The notes: a model not told the origin generated them from the sequence alone. A stretch of 64,000 bases of DNA from Roridomyces roridus (GCA_029378245.1 JARKIF010000011.1:1178001-1242000), one strand, 5' to 3'; positions 34,295 through 46,937 are shown, numbered from the stretch's first letter. Program-made: numbers and translations.

Positions 34295-35924
34295 TCAATT
34301 CGACCACGCCTCCAACGGCTCCAATCCCCAATTCTCCAACCACGCCTGGAAAAGCCCTGCAATCTTCATGTGGCCTTCGACACTCGGGTGTAGGGAACTA
34401 TGCGAGTTGGCAAGTTATTTAGATCTCAGAGACGAGGAAGGAGGAGGAGGGCACGTACTCGGGATACACATCCGCATAGGTGACCCACCCCGTCGTATCG
34501 ACGATGAAGAGGTTGTTGTCTCCGAGGGCTTGTCTGTTCGAATACATTCAGAACTCAGAACTTGACAAAAGGAGGGAGAGTGAGAGAAACGCACCTGCCC
34601 TCGACGACAGTTGGGTACGCCCCCGGGTAATAGTACGAATTCGGACCTTCGGGGTTGGGCCAGCCCCACTTTACGTCGCGTGTTTTCAGTACATGGACAC
34701 ACACAAGAGATGGAGGTGACGTACGGGGGTGAAGATGAAGAAGGGCTGAGTTGGGTACAGCACGCGGATAGTCGCGAGGAAGTCGAGGTATGTCTGACAT
34801 TCATTTATTTCGAATCAGAGGGCTGGTAGAATGAATGCATGCGTACTTGAACAAAATCATCTTGAGTCACGCCCTGCGCTGCGTCGTTGGCTCTACATTG
34901 CTGTCAGCGTCCATGCATCAACGAACAACGGCGGCGATCGACGCACCCAATATGCACAACCACATGAGTCCGCTCGGGGACGTCGCGCGAAAAGTTCCAC
35001 GGGGTGGTATAGTTGTGGAACGGGTCGTTGAAGTAGCTCGTATCCTCCGTCTGCATTTCATTCCAGTCAGAATCTATCCCTCCCAGCAAAACCACACTGC
35101 GAAGATGCAAAGGTGATTTCTTTTCTTACCTGGAAGAATTGGAAAGACATCCCATGTACGTTCCCATACGAAAATATGTCCTAGATCTTCTAGTCAGCTG
35201 CTGAAAACATGGAAGGGCAACAGACTCACCGTGAGCGCCGCACCAGGCTGAGCGACGACTGTCTCCTCGGCTTTGAGATGAAGTCCCAGGCGTTCAGAAT
35301 GCCGTCGGGCGTGGTGTATCCCTTTGCATACGGTCATTTGCCGGAAGAGGTAGATGAGAAGAAGGAAGAAGTACCGTGGAGAACGAATCCCCGATGAATT
35401 CAAACGCAATGGCGGAGGGGACGTACGGTACGAGGTGTGCGCCCTACATCCAAGTCCCGTTGATCAGCTGATTTCCAAGACGAATCCAGTCGAGTACATA
35501 GCCAACAACACCAACTCACCTCATTCAACACGATACTCTCCAAATTCATCTGACTGCTAAAATACATCTCCGCATTGATGCGCACCACCGTCGTCCCATT
35601 CGCCTCATTCGAATTCAACGTAGCCGGAGCGGGGAGTGGTATGACATTCGCGCCTGGCACCGCATCGAAGCTGAAAAACGGCTGGTACGCGATCGACACC
35701 CCCAGAGCGACGGAGGGCAAGGTCGTGTTGGGTCCGAGGTTGATTGTCAGGGAGGTGAGGTTCGCGACGTTGAGTTTGAAGCCAGAGCCGGACCACCAGG
35801 TTTCGGGCGCGGTATCCCAGCGGCCGTGGAAGAAGATGAGGGGGTCGGTATTGGGGATGACGGAGCTTGCAAGGGTGGTTCCCACACCACCAAGTAAAGC
35901 GGCAACGAGAGTAAGGAACTTCAT
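34295..35924 (-). CDS. Secreted SGNH/GDSL-type esterase (carbohydrate-esterase-like), ten exons, one frame break
   Basis: Exons: 35520-35924, 35375-35443, 35230-35321, 35130-35180, 34947-35050, 34847-34892, 34725-34793, 34595-34668, 34459-34533 and 34295-34397. A signal peptide (MKFLTLVAALLGGVGTTLAS) is followed by a beta-sandwich-like region (FFHGRWDTAPETWWSGSGF) as in CE2-type acetyl esterases. The SGNH blocks then follow: FEFIGDSFSTGYTTPDG (nucleophile Ser), the HIGANDA block with Gly and Asn, and YPDSLHPSVEGHMKIAG (catalytic Asp and His), whose codons are joined across the last intron. Likely role: removing acyl groups from plant or fungal polysaccharide outside the cell. Exon 3 is one base short of frame: the expected LKAEETVVAQPGAAL only appears after a shift near 35275. 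Confidence 0.85.
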
Positions 35925-36397
35925 GTCGTTTTTCAGGCTGGAGTCCACGGATCGGCCGGTGTTATGTACTACGGGGAGAACTTCGGACGAAAGTCCTAAC
36001 CGCCCGATGAAGAGCCGAGTGTCAATGTCGACAGAGCACATCCGCGAGCAGAAATCGGCCGCCGCCACAGTCGGGTGCAAAGAGCAAACGGCAAGGAAGC
36101 ATGTGAGCGATTCTCAGCCTCTCATTGCTGACCTCGTGCCTCGGCGGATTTCCGGAGTTCGGCGAGAGTCGTCCATAATTGTGGGGATGGAAATTTGAGG
36201 AGAGAAGGCCGGTGAGTGTGCAATGAAAATCATGGTGGTGGTACGGAGGAAAGAGTTGTTGGCATCACGTGCACTGATCGGCCATGGTCTACCAGCCGAA
36301 AAGCCTAAAGGTCACACTTGGGTCAAACCAAGGTCAAACACTGTTCAAACCCAGTGCTTAGTGCAACTTCTTTCTTTTGTCCTTCAGGCTTCTTCAA

Positions 36398-36821
36398 CAG
36401 TGATGCTTGAGGGGCGATAGGGCCTCAAGCGATAGGGGCCCTATCTGGCCCTAAATTAGGGCCCTATCGAGTCCGGGGTCAAGTCATAGGCCCTAATGAG
36501 GCCCTAAATCTTATCTTATCTTATCTTCACGTGACGTTCCAGAGGCCGGGAGCCCTGAAACACCTTGGAAACACCGAAGTTGGGGGAGATCACAGAGGAG
36601 AAAGAACTCAAAGCCATCAATGCAACTGCAGAGTAGATGGAGCCGCAGAAATCAATGTATCAGAGCTTATCAGAGACTCAAACCCATCACGGACCTATTT
36701 CCTTTTTTGGCCACCCACCTCGATAGGGCCCTATCGCGGGGCCCTATTTATAGGGGATTAGGGCCTCATAGGGCCCTATCGGTCGGCGGGGGTCGATTTA
36801 GGGGCCCTATCAGCATCACTG
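36398..36821. mobile_element. Non-autonomous hAT transposon, 424 bp, with perfect 8-bp target duplication
   Basis: The ends are CAGTGATGCT at 36398 and AGCATCACTG at 36821. The flanks TTCTTCAA (36390-36397) and TTCTTCAA (36822-36829) are an exact 8-bp duplication, diagnostic of hAT insertion. Subterminal arrays of GGGGCCCTATC and its inverse are clustered near both ends, probably transposase-binding sites. There is no coding capacity for a transposase. Confidence 0.92.
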
Positions 36822-36829
36822 TTCTTCAA

Positions 36830-38273
36830 TGTTTCCAATACTTGGATCTTGCCGCAATCTTGCCCTTGTCTTGCCCCCAAAATAAAATGAAAATGAAAAT
36901 AAATCAACATTTGCCAGTTTATGCCGGAAGGATGCCGGTGACGCCAAGTCAACAAGTTACAAATACGTCCCGTCAATTGACAGCAGTGATCCCCTACTCT
37001 GATTCGGAGTCTGAATCAGATGATGGACGTGGGGCTCAGGTCTTTTATGCCAAACAATGCCGGCCATCAACCAACCCTTCCAAGCGATGTCGTATTATAA
37101 AAGTGTTTGTTATGAAAATGGCCAGAACATGCATGCATTTCGCACTTGTGGAGATAACAGCAACATCAGGATTATTGTGGGAACAAGAACAGACAAAGTA
37201 TATTCACTGAGATGAGCCTGTATTTATACATGCTGCTTATCTAGAATATGAAATAGGTAGAAGATGAAACAGGGTATATTACCATGTTTTGGCAATAGAG
37301 ATAGGTTGAACTATTCAGGATCTGTACCTTAATTAGAGAGGAAGAATGGAAGATGTATTCAGGCAGTTGAACACGGTCACGGGAGAGTGGTGCACGGGGC
37401 TCCTACAACAAGGATCACACACCGGATCAGCGATACAATGATGGCACCTGTCACAATTTCTATCACATTGCTGGCACTATGGTTCAGAGGCAACAATTCA
37501 AGTCAACAATCCAAATTTGAATATAATGTGCAAGGTCACTGGTTCCACAAAGTTCGGGAGTTGAGATAACAGGACCACCGGGACTTTGATGGCTGTGTTG
37601 CGGTGATCTGCCGCTTCGGCTGTCATCGCGGCCAACATCCCCACCTGATATCACCATTCACGACCGACTCAGAGCGCCAATGAATTAGAAAGTATTATTG
37701 CAAGGCAGACAGAATGTGTTACAACAGTAGATGGTAGGTAAGGTGTGGAAAAGAAGATGAGGGCAAGGCGGGTGGAGCGCACATCAATGTAATGTGAACA
37801 CGCGGCGGGTGAGGGACGAGGGGGTTGTCGAACGCTGGGACAAAAGGTTGCGACGGATCATTTTTTTTGTTTTGTTTCTGGACATGCGGTAGGGCGGGGC
37901 ACGCGAGGGGATGATGATGTTACAAGCGCAGAAGCGCACTCAGGCGGCTGTGTGCGGCAACATGTGAGCGGGTGTGACCAGGGGACTGCGTCGTGCAATG
38001 GGGCGCACACGCTGCGAGGTCGGGCTTCGAAGCGGGAAACGGCTGCGAAGGAAGCGGCGTGGTCAAGGCTTCGAGCGCGACGACTGGCGAGAAGGGCGAG
38101 GTCAGTTGACGAGCGAAGGAGGGCACGCACAATCTCAGGCTCATTGAGCAGCCTCGTACGTGACCCGTGGTGAATCGGTACTAGGGTGACATGGCAACGT
38201 GCTGGTGACGTTTGCGTGGCGGCAAGGGCGGCAGCAGGGCCGCTGCGCGCAGGGGGTATTGGACTCTGGAGTA
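36830..38273. other. Gene-poor stretch between elements
   Basis: No gene is supported. A frame near 36886-37200 containing SDSESESDDGRGAQ is AT-rich and could be a transposon remnant. The GC-rich part at 37850-38170 has open frames on both strands that look compositional. Confidence 0.4.
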
Positions 38274-38547
38274 CTGTACTATTTCGACCATAGGTTCAGG
38301 TGACGGGTGACGGCGGCTTGTGAACTGAACCTATTTGGCGTCGGTGACGGTGACGAGCAATTTTTCGCCCTCTGCAAGCCATAAATTACCGAAATATCTG
38401 TGATCCGCGGTCAATCCGAGATGCCGACTTACCAAATATGGGAATTTGATCTGATTGCCGTGTGATTTATGATCCGTGAACATGTTACCCAATGAACTTG
38501 GTTGGTGACGGGTGACACCCAGTGAACCCATGGTTGAAATAGTACAG
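38274..38547. mobile_element. MITE, 274 bp, TA target site
   Basis: The ends CTGTACTATTTC and GAAATAGTACAG are flanked by TA (38272-38273 and 38548-38549). The inverted similarity continues inward through ACCATAGGTTCA and TGAACCCATGGT, with one mismatch, then GGTGACGGGTGAC. Tc1/mariner-type mobilisation is likely. Confidence 0.75.
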
Positions 38548-39097
38548 TACGGTGGTCGGGTTGCTCCAAGCTTGTCGGGTTACGCAGGGTGAGAGGAGGG
38601 CAGAGACAGGCAAGAGACAGTGTCAGCACCTAGGGCTAAGTCAGGTTCTAGTCGGCAACGAACAAGGCGACCGAGCGAAGAGCAGAAGACGAGACTCAAG
38701 AGGTAGAGCAAGCCGTAGGGAGAATAGACTAGATTCGTCTACAGTACTGAGACTGTAGACGGGTATATATAATACATGATCGAATTAGGTACCAGGGGTA
38801 GGGGGTAGGAGCAGGGGTGATCGCGACAAGTAGGGGTTTAAATGCAGGGGAGAGTGGAGTACCAAGTAGGGGTTGAGACAAGACCCGGCTGATCAGTGAT
38901 GATCACTTATTAGGGTATTGATGGTTGATGATTGATCGGGTTACAACCCGTCGGGTTGTTGCCTGGGGTCATATCATGACAGTCAGACAGGAGCGTGATC
39001 ATTGATCATTTGATGAAGATGATGATGATACGACTGCGTATTTCGCATGCGTGAAATCTGGCTATTTAGCTGTTTTGGTGCGCACACCAATGCCTCT

Positions 39098-40445
39098 GTC
39101 AGGTGATATACAATAAGGGATAGGACTGAGCTCCGTGTCACTATTCGTGTATTAATGAGACAAGTACAAGTCGTCAGTACACTACGCTTGGCTATTCGTT
39201 CAAGTGGTCGGTTGTAGTGACTCCAATAGGCGGTTCGCGGGGACTACTACTTGTGGAGATACCATACCCAAGGAGATATACCAAGCCCAGGTGTATTCAG
39301 AAATGAGCTAGACTAACTACAGAGCAAAGACGAAGGTTGCGCGGACGCGCAGTACTATTATGGCAAGGTTCGCGGAGTACCTCGCGGACCGGTATAAGTC
39401 TATATATATGTATACAAACAGAGTGGCTCGTGTAGGCGAGTTGGAGGAAATACTACCATTCGTTCCGGTATTAAAGAGACACCCAGAAAAGAGATGACAA
39501 GTGGGCGAGTCGAACTCGCGCAGGCACACTAGTATGATCGAGAACTGATCCGAGTACGATCATGATCATGGAAAGCGGCGGAGTCGCGGCAGACGATCAG
39601 AGCGATGATCGCGTCTGACAGAATATGCCAGGCGTAAGCCTTGAATGACGAAGATGGCGGACCGAGGTTATTTATGGACCTGGGTCGAGGGCTATAGTCA
39701 TAATGAGCGCTGGCTCAGCAAGAGAGTGTAATGAAACGACGGAATCAAATTACCAGGCCAATCGGCTCGAATGCCAAGACGGCATGACCACCGATCAGAC
39801 GGGCCAAGCAGCGACATAAGCAACAGAACCACGCGAAGCGGTTCGAGGGGATGTAATATAGGTGACAGGACACCTAGGGTTATAGGGAAAGTACGGGAAT
39901 AGGGACGGCAGGCGCGTAATAGTAGTTATATCATCAGATCAGTAGGGAGTAGTATATAAGGCCTGTAGATCCCGCCCTTGCAGCATTGCATTGTACGCCT
40001 TCTTGCCTAGACATTGGGTCGAAGCTTGATCTGTGGTTATAGTGCAGTCTTGTGACTTCCGCGGAGATTTGTTGTATCATTTCTCTTAGCTTAGACGCAA
40101 TATCAAAGGCACCCGAGCTCTGGTTCAACTTGGGTCAGCTATAGTAACATACTTAAGGGGTAGTGGGTTGCCCTCTGTGCTATAGTTCCTCTTCGTGTTG
40201 TATCGAAGTTGTATTGGTGTTTGGATATTGTGTGTTTCGGTCAATAAAATATAAAACCTTTTTAACATCGTAACCTTGTGTTCGTTGTGAGCAGTCTACA
40301 AACCAGTCAAGAGATTCCTCTTAGTTCAAAGACATTGAACTTGGTGTGAAACCTCGAGAATCAACCTACAAGCTTCCGAGAACCAAACCGCGGAGTATCA
40401 GTCTTATCTGTATACTTCAGACGACCCCGAACTCAACCGTTAGGT
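39098..40445 (+). mobile_element. LTR of a retrotransposon (copia-like?), probably a 5' LTR remnant
   Basis: The stretch starts TGTCAGGTGATAT. It contains a TATA-like AGTATATAAGG at about 39951 and a polyadenylation-like CAATAAAATATAAAACC at about 40243, the order expected for U3, R and U5. Near its end TAGGTGTCAGCATG resembles a methionine-tRNA primer-binding site (TGGTATCAGAGC class). The first 90 bp recur at 7242. After it only about 250 bp of possible gag-like open frame (to 40700) remain. No second LTR was found, and the precise ends are uncertain. Confidence 0.5.
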
Positions 40446-40979
40446 GTCAGCATGCTAGTCAAGGAATTGTGTGTGTGTTGTGTGGTTAGTGTGTTGTGGA
40501 GTTGTATCGCTTCGCGGTCTACTTCTAGGACATTACCTACTCGAGCTATCTACTATACACTAGTGCGCGTGACGCTGCGTATCAACGACATCGCTGACAT
40601 GCCGATCGGCACATCACCGCCATCACCAGAATCCCGGTGGTCCTGTTATCTCAACTCCCGGAACACTCACTGGTTCAACCCTTGCTTGGCCACTTTTTGA
40701 ACATTACGATGACGTTCCAGATTAATCAAGATTCCCCTCTGGAACAAGCAGGATCACATTTCGGATCAGATGTGATCCCTTTCAACAATGCAGCACAAGA
40801 TGTTCAAATATTCGACATGCATTATCCCAAGGCTGTGGTGGATGGAAGCTGCAGAGGTTCGATGACAATTCAAGGAGTATCAAGGAGTAACTTGGGAGTA
40901 ACACAGATCATGCATCATCATTAGTCTCACGTAGCCAGACCCTTGACTAGTTGACGTTGCAAGCAAGTAACCAGTGAGG

Positions 40980-41266
40980 GTCTGATTGCAAACGCGCCTC
41001 GGATTGATGACATTTTCAATACAGTTTTTGACGTGATGGCGGTTTGCCGCCCGTTCGGCAGCTAATTTTTCCTTGAAATTCACCCTTTTAGAATTGTACA
41101 TACGTAGCTACCTATACGCTCTGTAGCCCTGCGAAAAAAAAACAGCGCGAAATGGTGAGGTTGGCAAGGCGCAATGAGGATGCGACGCCCAGATCAATGA
41201 CGTTGTTTGGCTCAACACGACATCATCTCCCGGTTGCCCGCCAACAGGGCGCGTTTGCAATCAGAC
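40980..41266. mobile_element. Inverted-repeat element, about 287 bp
   Basis: The ends are GTCTGATTGCAAACGCGCC and its inverse with one inserted base. A direct target duplication is not evident. Interior segments are also partly inverted, so the unit can fold back. Confidence 0.55.
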
Positions 41267-41430
41267 TACATCATCATGCTTGCATCATGCATTATCATTG
41301 ACTGCTTGTACAAACAATTACAAATTGATCGCGCGAGTTTTGCGGGAGATCAGAACATTTCAGCCCCACAGAACCCTCCTCTTGACAGAGTGGGGGATTG
41401 TGCCACCACCTTGCTGTCTGATCTGTAGAT

Positions 41431-41495
41431 GACACCGGGGGCAATGTCCGAGGCATGTCAAAATGACATGCCTCGTACGCATGTCTCAACGCATG
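41431..41495. repeat. Dispersed palindromic repeat, copy 1
   Basis: The core CGAGGCATGTCA-AAA-TGACATGCCTCG (41449-41475) is a perfect palindrome apart from its 3-base centre. It is preceded by ACACCGGGGGCAATGTC and followed by ACGCATGTCTCAACGCATG. The same order occurs inverted at 49171-49246. Confidence 0.75.
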
Positions 41496-41513
41496 TATGT
41501 AAAAGAACAAGCT

Positions 41514-42822
41514 CACTGTGGTTGTCAAACCCCCTGGAATTCAGGTACTCGCATCCTGACTTTCAGCATTCAGTCTCTTTTGACCTGAAATTGATTTCAG
41601 GTACTTGAGATTTCAGGGAGTTTTTTCAGGTATCTCTTGGGGCTGAGTTGGACATCGTGAAAGTCAGCATTTTTCAACGTGAATTGTACGGGGAAATTTT
41701 TGAGAGATGGTATGCAAAGTCATTTACTTATTCTTTCCCACCCCTACTTAATGAAGGTATGATTGCAGGTGGTAATCCATATGTAGTGCTCAGCAGTGAG
41801 TCGACAATGACCGATGGTGGTTGGTTGGCAGAGTCCTCTGCACGTGCCGCCGATGCCGGTTCCGAATTGAATTGTGGAGCTGGTGACGTTAGGCTTGCTC
41901 ATCCTCTCACTCTCCACCCACCACCACCCTCCACCATCTCCTCCGAGTCTTTGCCCCCCCCCCCTCCCGCCTCGCTTTCTCCCCATCCTGCCAACCCGGC
42001 CAACCTTACTCTGTGGTGTCATACATCTTCTCTCGCTCTTGGGTACACAACCCGGCTCGGGCTGTGCGTTCTCATACGCTCCACTCACTCCATCGCTTAG
42101 CGCTCCGCAGCCAATATAAAGCTGCCTTGGGATGCTCGACGCCGCTAAACTTCCCCCATGCCCTCACCCTAGCTATGTGCTGCCCGCTTGACCCCTCGAC
42201 GAGACTTATTAGGTGCGTTCTCGGACACATCTTGACTGCCCAACACTCACCTTGGACCGTATAGCCTGCATACGAACCCGTCCTCCCATGGCCAGTCCCG
42301 TTGTCCGGCTACACCAGATGACTCGCTACCAGCTCGGCTGTGTCACGCGCCGTATCATTCATTCATCTCACTGACTTCTCTTTGACAGTCTTGTTCAATT
42401 AAGTAGTAGATGCTGTTTGTCGTGGTGAGTTGTCCACTGCCGCGCGGACTGACCTCCTTGCTAGAAGTACGGGTTGATGACTGACGAGGTTGGATGGGTG
42501 TGTGTCAACTGAACGGTGCCCAGTAGTACTAGTAGACAGCCATGTATTTCCATATCAATCATATGGAATTTCACTACCTTTTTGTGTGTTATTCACCCCT
42601 GCCCAATACCTGAAGATGCGGCGTATTCAGCTTGATATTGACCGGAAGTCAGGTCAAAACACCCTGAATCCGACCCCTGGAATGTTTCCTTTAATACCTG
42701 AAAACCGGCACCCTGAAATTCAAAATGTTCTACTGGAATCCAGGTAGTTATCTACCTGAAATCCAGGTCTCCAGCATAGTGAAATCACTACCTGGAATCC
42801 AGGTTGTTGGCGGACCACAGTG
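41514..42822. mobile_element. CACTG-ended inverted-repeat element, about 1.3 kb
   Basis: The left end CACTGTGGTTGTCAAACCCC and the right end, read inverted, CACTGTGGTCCGCCAACAAC form imperfect terminal repeats. They continue as CCTGGAATTCAGGTAC and CCTGGATTCCAGGTAG. CCTGGAATCCAGG-type palindromes recur inside both ends (41533-41630 and 42700-42803). No target duplication could be confirmed, and no transposase is encoded. The ends resemble the CACTA class. Confidence 0.6.
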
Positions 42823-43125
42823 AAGGATGTCACAAATCAAACCCATAGTGATTGCCGCGAGAAATAAAACTCGCACATACCGCGGACTTGGAACAAACTG
42901 GTTAAATCTTTCGGAGTTAACCTAAATCGGGTGAAATGGCTGGTCATCAATGAGCTTGTCGCAACCGACTGACAACTTTGATAGATAGGACAGGAATTTA
43001 ATCGCCTACAGGTCCCGTTGAGGACAACACAGCCGATAATGTATCCCTATGTATCCGTAATGCACCCGCCTTGTCAGATAAGTACTCTAGGTTGCCATCT
43101 GCCATTCCTTTCCGCTCCCCTGCCC

Positions 43126-46100
43126 ATGTCCAGCCCAGAGGCTCCCCCGGAGCCCCCAGCTCCTCCTCCACAGGTTATCTGCACATGTCTCTACTGCAGC
43201 ACGCAGACCGTCGTTGTCAACGGAATTTCACAGCCTGGATGTGAAGTCAGTAGCAATACCCGCACAGATCACCTGAAGAAAGCTGCAAAGAAAAAGAAGG
43301 CAACTACCCAAAGATCTAAAGAACAACCACCCCCACAAGCGACAAGGCCAACTCCAGAAAGCAGCCCTGGAGCCCGGAAGCCAAGCTGTATGTCTCTTCC
43401 TCTTCCTATGCCAGAGTACAACTCAACTAATGGCTGACCTGCTTTTGAGGGCCATTGCTGTTGCATGGCAATCCGAGTCTGGGGTTGTGAAATCTGGATT
43501 GAGACAAACTCTTCGTATTTTCAATGCCAAATTGTGCAAGTACTTGAGTTGTACACAGAAGTTAAAGCGAAGATGTAGGACCACCGGCAACCGCGGAGAT
43601 GACAGCGCGCTGCGTGGGCATGGCGGCAGACCAAAGAGGCCATCAGAGTCAAGAGGCAGGGTTTGCCAGTGGTTAAGTGGGGGAGACCGCAAGAAAGCGC
43701 GGCGTACCGACTGATTCTATGGCCTGTATTCATTGGAACTTAAGTTATGATGGAACTTGAGTTCCTCTGGCGATAAAATCACTCATATCTTAAGATGTGC
43801 TCATACTTTATTTGGCTTCCCCGCGCCGCGGTGGAGATCGCAACCTTTGACCTAGGCCGGCGGGTAAGATGATAAGATTAGTATTCAATGTGTAACGGTA
43901 AATGACAATGCGCTTGCCAAAAGGAGTCAAAATTGATCGTAAAATTACCTTGAATGGAAGTGATCCCACCACCGACACTGACATCATCGAAAAAGTGCGA
44001 CCCCATTCTCGCGGGAAAACGGCCGATAAAGCCGAGCTTAAAATAAATTTTTAAGACTCGGAATAGCCCTGACTATAAACACACCACTCATCCTTCAGTT
44101 GTGCTGCACATTGATTGTCTGGCTCAATTTGAATGCCGGTGTCAGCCGAAGAACAGCAAATAGTGTCTTGAAGGCCTTGCAGTTCATTTTTTCAATCGTC
44201 TTTGCCCTCTTGGAAACAGCTATAGCCACCCAGCTAGGCTTTGCTGTGAAGCTCCCAGGGATTGAAATCCCCAAAGATCTGCGTACAGCCTATAGAATCT
44301 ACAACAAGGAGCCAGATATTATCCGAACAGCATCCCAAGTGCTTCACTCTCTATAGTCGGCCAATTCCTTGGGTCTGCAACTACAAGGGATCCCCACAAT
44401 CTAGGGCATGCAATACTGAACTCTGGCGCCTGCAGAGGTTTGGCAGGATTGCTCGCTGGGTCCCAAAAACATTGTATAATACCCAAAACTTTGAATCATG
44501 GCTGCAGTTTTTTCTCTCTCAGCGTCATATAGAGGATCATCTAGACCATGCCTTCCATAAAGTTCCCCCAGTATTTGGAGAGGATATGCGAGATATACAG
44601 GACAGTCCAGCATGGAAGGATCAACACACGTTTCGGAGCCACAGCAAATATAATCTGGTCTTTGGTCTGTACATTGACTGGTTCAATCCTTATACCAATA
44701 AAATTGCTGGTACGTGTGCCCCCCAAGATGTGGCTGAATTATGCTGAATTATTCTAGGCAAAGTTGTGTCATGTGGAGCGGTTGTGCTTTATTGCATGAA
44801 TCTCCCGCCCGAGATTCGGTACCTGCCAGAAAATATCTTCATTGTGGGACTTATTCCCTCGCCCTCAAAGCCTGAAGCCACCCTGCTGTCACACATGCTG
44901 AAGCCAGTAATTCAGGCCATGCAATTAGCCAAGAACATTGTGACACATCGTCAACCCGGTGGTGTCCCGGTTGAAACCCGAATCATTCCCCTCATTGCCG
45001 ATTTGCCAGCTGCCAGGGAGACAGCTGGTTTCTTGTCCCATGCTGCCAACCTTTTCTGCTCCTTTTGCCTCTGCCCAAGCAGTGATGTTGAGAGCCTTGA
45101 TCGATCAGCCTGGGTTCCTCGTACTGGGGCTCAGGTCCGAGCTGAGGCTCAAATCTGGCTTAACAAGACATCAAAGAAAGATCGCAATGATCAGGCAACT
45201 CGCACGGGTGTCCGCCACACTCCGCTGCATGATCAGTCATTCTGGGACCCCGTTAAACATGTTGTGCTGGGCTTTATGCATAACTGGCTGGAGGGGATAT
45301 TGCAACATCAGCTTCGGGATCTCTGGGGAATTGGGCGCCGCACGGCAACAGAAAGGACACTCCGGGACATAGCCGAGGAGGAGCGGTATTCAGAGAGTGA
45401 AGTGGAGGAATCTGCTGATGAACTTGAAGAACTTCGTCAGGAAGCTATAGAGCATGAAAACCTTGCTTCTTCAATGAGAGCAGGCCCGTCAACCTACTCC
45501 GAGTCGGACAGTGGATCAACCACACGTGCTACACGTATACCACATTCCAATGGAAGTTCTACTCCCCGTGCGACACCAGCACCTTCACAATCCATACCTA
45601 GCCCCAGCGTATCCGAAATGGAAGATGATTTTATGGATATGGATGACCCAGAAGACGTAGACTATGAGTCCATTCTACAAGGCTCTTTCGAATTCACAGA
45701 GGAGGAGTTGCAGAAGATCAGGAACTGCATCCGGGATATCACACTTCCCACCTGGGTTGGACGTCCCCCGGCGAATCTCGGAGAGGCCAAGCACGGCAAA
45801 CTCAAAGCACACCAATATCTCACCCTCTTCACCGTCATATTCCCGCTTATTCTTCCGGAGCTGTGGTCAACTGGCGATGAAATACAGCAAGCACTCCTTC
45901 AAAGCTTTTACAATCTTGTAGCAGCCACAAATATCATTGCCTCTTTCCGGACTTCAAATTCGGAAGCTGAAAGCTTCACAGAATTCTATGTTGCATATCG
46001 GCGCTCCCTGCGCCAGCTGTTTGCAGACTCCCCTTCCCTTCCGAACCACCACTTCGCCATGCATAACGAGGAACAGTTGAAATATTGGGGACCTGTAGCA

Positions 46101-46937
46101 GGGCTCAGTGAATTCCCTGGGGAGCGTATCAATGGAATGTTCCAAAAAATCCCAACAAATCGCCATCTCTGTATGTGTTCAATTTCTTTCTGCTGCATTG
46201 GGTATGAAGTTGATTAATAATGTTCAGATGATATGGATTTTACCATGCTTACCCAAATGACCCGCCTCTCACGGCTTGAAGCTATGCTACACCATCCAGA
46301 GCATGAAGGTTCCAAGGAGCTTGCAGCCCTTTCAAGCATCCTGGAGCCTGGGGATAAAGCCAAACCACCAGAGGCAGAGGAGCTTGATACAACAGATGTT
46401 GCCGACATCCTGTTCAAAGCCTCGGAACTGCCTGCACCGGAGTATCAGGGCCTTCTCCACTATTTGCGCTCCATGGGTCGACCTTATCGCAGCGCTGCCG
46501 ATTTCCCGCATCCGGATTCTGCCCTCATCCTTCCACCTAGAGCAACCCGTCCTCGTCAATTCAACAATAATGGCCGCACCTATAGCTGTTACTCATCTCA
46601 CCCGGGCAACAGCCAAATTCAATTTTACAATCCACAGACTCAGAGAAATGAAACTGGGTTTATTGATGCGGTTCTGGAAATCCCTCTCGAAGGATTTTTG
46701 GAAAGGTTCCTTCTCATACGCCCCCATCTAGTTTTGAACACCCCCATCCCGGTGTATTCAAATTACCCCCGAATCATGACCGCAGTGGTTCATGCTACTC
46801 CCTCAAATAATCTGCTCATTATTGAACCACGGCACATCATTACCCATTTGACAACATATTGGAGACCTGCAGGTACCTATGGGATCCCTCATGATATGCT
46901 CGTGGTTTGTTGGGCATTGAACCGAGGGCTGAAGTAA
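43126..46937 (+). CDS. CACTA/EnSpm-type transposase gene, decayed
   Basis: An N-terminal piece (43126-43437; MSSPEAPPEPP, then ICTCLYCSTQTVVVNG) has the cysteine-rich start typical of these proteins. After a gap of about 650 bp the conserved core follows: WLNLNAGVSRRTANSVLK, PKDLRTAYRIYNKEPDIIRT, NFESWLQFFLSQ, then LYIDWFNPYTNKIAG (first Asp, codon at 44676), LPLIADLPAARETAGF-like (second Asp at 45000) and PGERINGMFQKIPTNRHL (Glu at 46122). Introns: 44710-44757 and about 46171-46227. The last exon, 46228-46937, ends in WALNRGLK. A one-base loss near 44331-44340 breaks the expected cysteine motif after EPDIIRTA. The gap at 43438-44098 may hold an inserted element. An acidic, serine-rich linker (45400-45660) separates two halves. 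Confidence 0.82.

Noticed and set aside
36620..37210. A 196-codon frame running out of the hAT element
   Set aside because: It spans the element border and changes composition there; only the acidic SDSESESDD part is suggestive, which is not enough.
37858..38173. Overlapping Ala/Arg-rich open frames on both strands
   Set aside because: High GC content produces open frames by chance; there are no splice-consistent extensions or motifs.
39098..40445. A complete LTR retrotransposon
   Set aside because: No reverse transcriptase, integrase or second LTR is present downstream; only an LTR-like part is supportable.
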